Assembly: GCF_900108065.1 (NCBI RefSeq)
Contig: NZ_FNVQ01000001.1
Location: 1,674,001 to 1,738,000, forward strand
Length of the DNA: 64,000 bases
From: Marinobacterium lutimaris
GTDB lineage: Bacteria > Pseudomonadota > Gammaproteobacteria > Pseudomonadales > Balneatricaceae
Direction of reading: 5' to 3'
Shown here one piece after another: positions 63,147 through 64,000 of this stretch (positions are counted from its first letter, which is position 1; every line of letters begins with the position of its first letter). A model generated the notes under the pieces. That model ran no database searches, was not told the DNA's origin, and was given only the letters and a program-made list of their open reading frames with translations. The position numbers were made by a program, and so were the translations under genes.

Positions 63147-63895
63147 TGGACCGCCTCCGGACGAGTACAAATATGAGCGGATTCATCCCAGGATTCCGCC
63201 ATCGCCCGCGCGCGAACCAGATTAGTCTCGGTCAGCGTATGCGCCGTTGGCCCCCAGCCGATCAGCTCCCGCGCCAGTAGCAATGTATTGGGAAAGTAGG
63301 CCCGCACCTGATCAAAATCGTGCAGCACTGCGATCACCGTGCGCCCCTCACCGTGCCAGCGCACCACGATCTCCAGCAGATCCCGGGTGGTGCGCGCATC
63401 GATGGCGGTAAACGGCTCATCCAGCACAATCACCCGCGCATCCTGTAGCAGCAGGCGTGCAAACAGCACCCGCTGAAACTGGCCCGCCGAAAGCGCACCC
63501 ACGGCACGACGTTCGAATCCTTCGAGTCCCACGGCGGCCAGCGCCTGCTGTGCCCGTTTGGCGATATCGCGCTTAACGCCACCGAAGGGGCCGATCTGAC
63601 GCCAGGCCCCCAGGATCACCGCGTCCGCTACAGTGATCGGGAATTGCCGGTCGATCTCCGCGGCCTGAGGCAGATAACCCAGCTCCCGCACCGACAAACC
63701 ACAGCGGCTTATCTGCCCCTCTACTGGCGTAAGCTCACCCATCAACGCCTTCAGCAGTGTCGATTTGCCGGCACCGTTAGGCCCGGTAATTGCCGTCAGA
63801 CTACCAGGTTCAAAGGCGCCGGAAAGGTGATGCACCGCCGGATGACGGTCATAGGTCAGGGTGACGTTATCGAATTGTATGGGTGCGACGCTCAT
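63143..63895 (-). CDS. Zinc/manganese ABC importer ATPase (ZnuC-like)
   Basis: The 250-residue ATPase has Walker A GPNGAGKSTLLKAL, signature LSAGQFQRVLFARLLL (Ala for Gly in LSGGQ), Walker B VIVLDEPFTAID and switch His in VIAVLHDFDQV. DEPFTAID is typical of metal-type systems (ZnuC, MntB). It is first in the operon and coupled to the permease gene by four bases. Upstream, 63896-64000 contains short tandem repeats and no regulator or Zur-type dyad that I could recognise. Confidence 0.94.
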   Translation of the reverse strand: MSVAPIQFDNVTLTYDRHPAVHHLSGAFEPGSLTAITGPNGAGKSTLLKALMGELTPVEGQISRCGLSVRELGYLPQAAEIDRQFPITVADAVILGAWRQIGPFGGVKRDIAKRAQQALAAVGLEGFERRAVGALSAGQFQRVLFARLLLQDARVIVLDEPFTAIDARTTRDLLEIVVRWHGEGRTVIAVLHDFDQVRAYFPNTLLLARELIGWGPTAHTLTETNLVRARAMAESWDESAHICTRPEAVQ

Positions 63896-63927
63896 GGCAT
63901 GGGCTCGAAAAGGTAGCTCTTAAAACT

Positions 63928-63966
63928 GGCTGGTAAAGTTGGCTGGTAAAGCTGTCCGGTAAAGAA
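63928..63966 (-). repeat. Three 13-bp tandem repeats upstream of the metal-importer operon
   Basis: Plus-strand units are GGCTGGTAAAGTT (63928-63940), GGCTGGTAAAGCT (63941-63953) and GTCCGGTAAAGAA (63954-63966). They lie 33-71 bp upstream of the ATPase start, where the operon promoter should be. Confidence 0.7.
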
Positions 63967-64000
63967 AGTTTTCAAGCCAGAGAGACGGCCCAGCCGACAG

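Overview
The window looks like chromosomal DNA of a GC-rich gammaproteobacterium, most like a marine Oceanospirillales-type heterotroph. That placement is inference: it rests on HtpG, MlaA, PobA, PatD/YdcSTUV, AspA and PptA-like proteins closest to gammaproteobacterial forms as I remember them, and on the density of transport and catabolic genes. I see no rRNA, tRNA, CRISPR array, transposase or prophage.

Layout. 0-4.7 kb holds housekeeping genes: a truncated mlaA, htpG behind a textbook sigma-32 promoter, and two small conserved families (DUF599, DUF533). 4.8-17 kb is almost entirely on the minus strand. It encodes 4-hydroxybenzoate hydroxylase (pobA), a DcaP-like porin, a five-gene Liv-type ABC importer, two short-chain dehydrogenases, a NIPSNAP protein, a 3-ketosteroid-dehydrogenase-like flavoprotein and an orphan TRAP binding protein, and it ends at a divergent AraC regulator. 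It reads as uptake plus ring oxidation, possibly an alicyclic-to-aromatic route ending at 4-hydroxybenzoate and protocatechuate. 18-32 kb is about amines: an AraC regulator, a CtaG-like membrane protein with a copper amine oxidase, a broken mprF remnant, a ydcSTUV-patD operon (putrescine-type importer and 4-aminobutyraldehyde dehydrogenase), a divergent LysR gene and a second patD paralogue.

32-40 kb holds small conserved proteins, a 2-oxoglutarate oxygenase-like protein, a LysE exporter with an AraC regulator, then an amino-acid set: sodium/alanine symporter, aspA and ansA. 40-50 kb holds an XRE regulator, an orphan T6SS-type phospholipase effector with its presumed lipoprotein immunity gene, an LpxO-like hydroxylase, a PptA tautomerase, a diguanylate cyclase, a RimB-RimK fusion, and PepSY and DUF3465 proteins.

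50-60 kb is the most coherent regulatory unit. A membrane histidine kinase, an NtrC-type regulator and a periplasmic binding protein are followed by two palindromes 33 bp apart, a sigma-54 promoter, and an operon for a GabD-like aldehyde dehydrogenase, an iron-type alcohol dehydrogenase and a permease. 60-64 kb has a GNAT acetyltransferase, a 59-residue membrane protein missed by ordinary length cut-offs, and a zinc/manganese ABC importer.

A recurring oddity is short (11-14 bp) imperfect tandem repeats placed exactly at gene ends or starts, at seven places or so in 64 kb.
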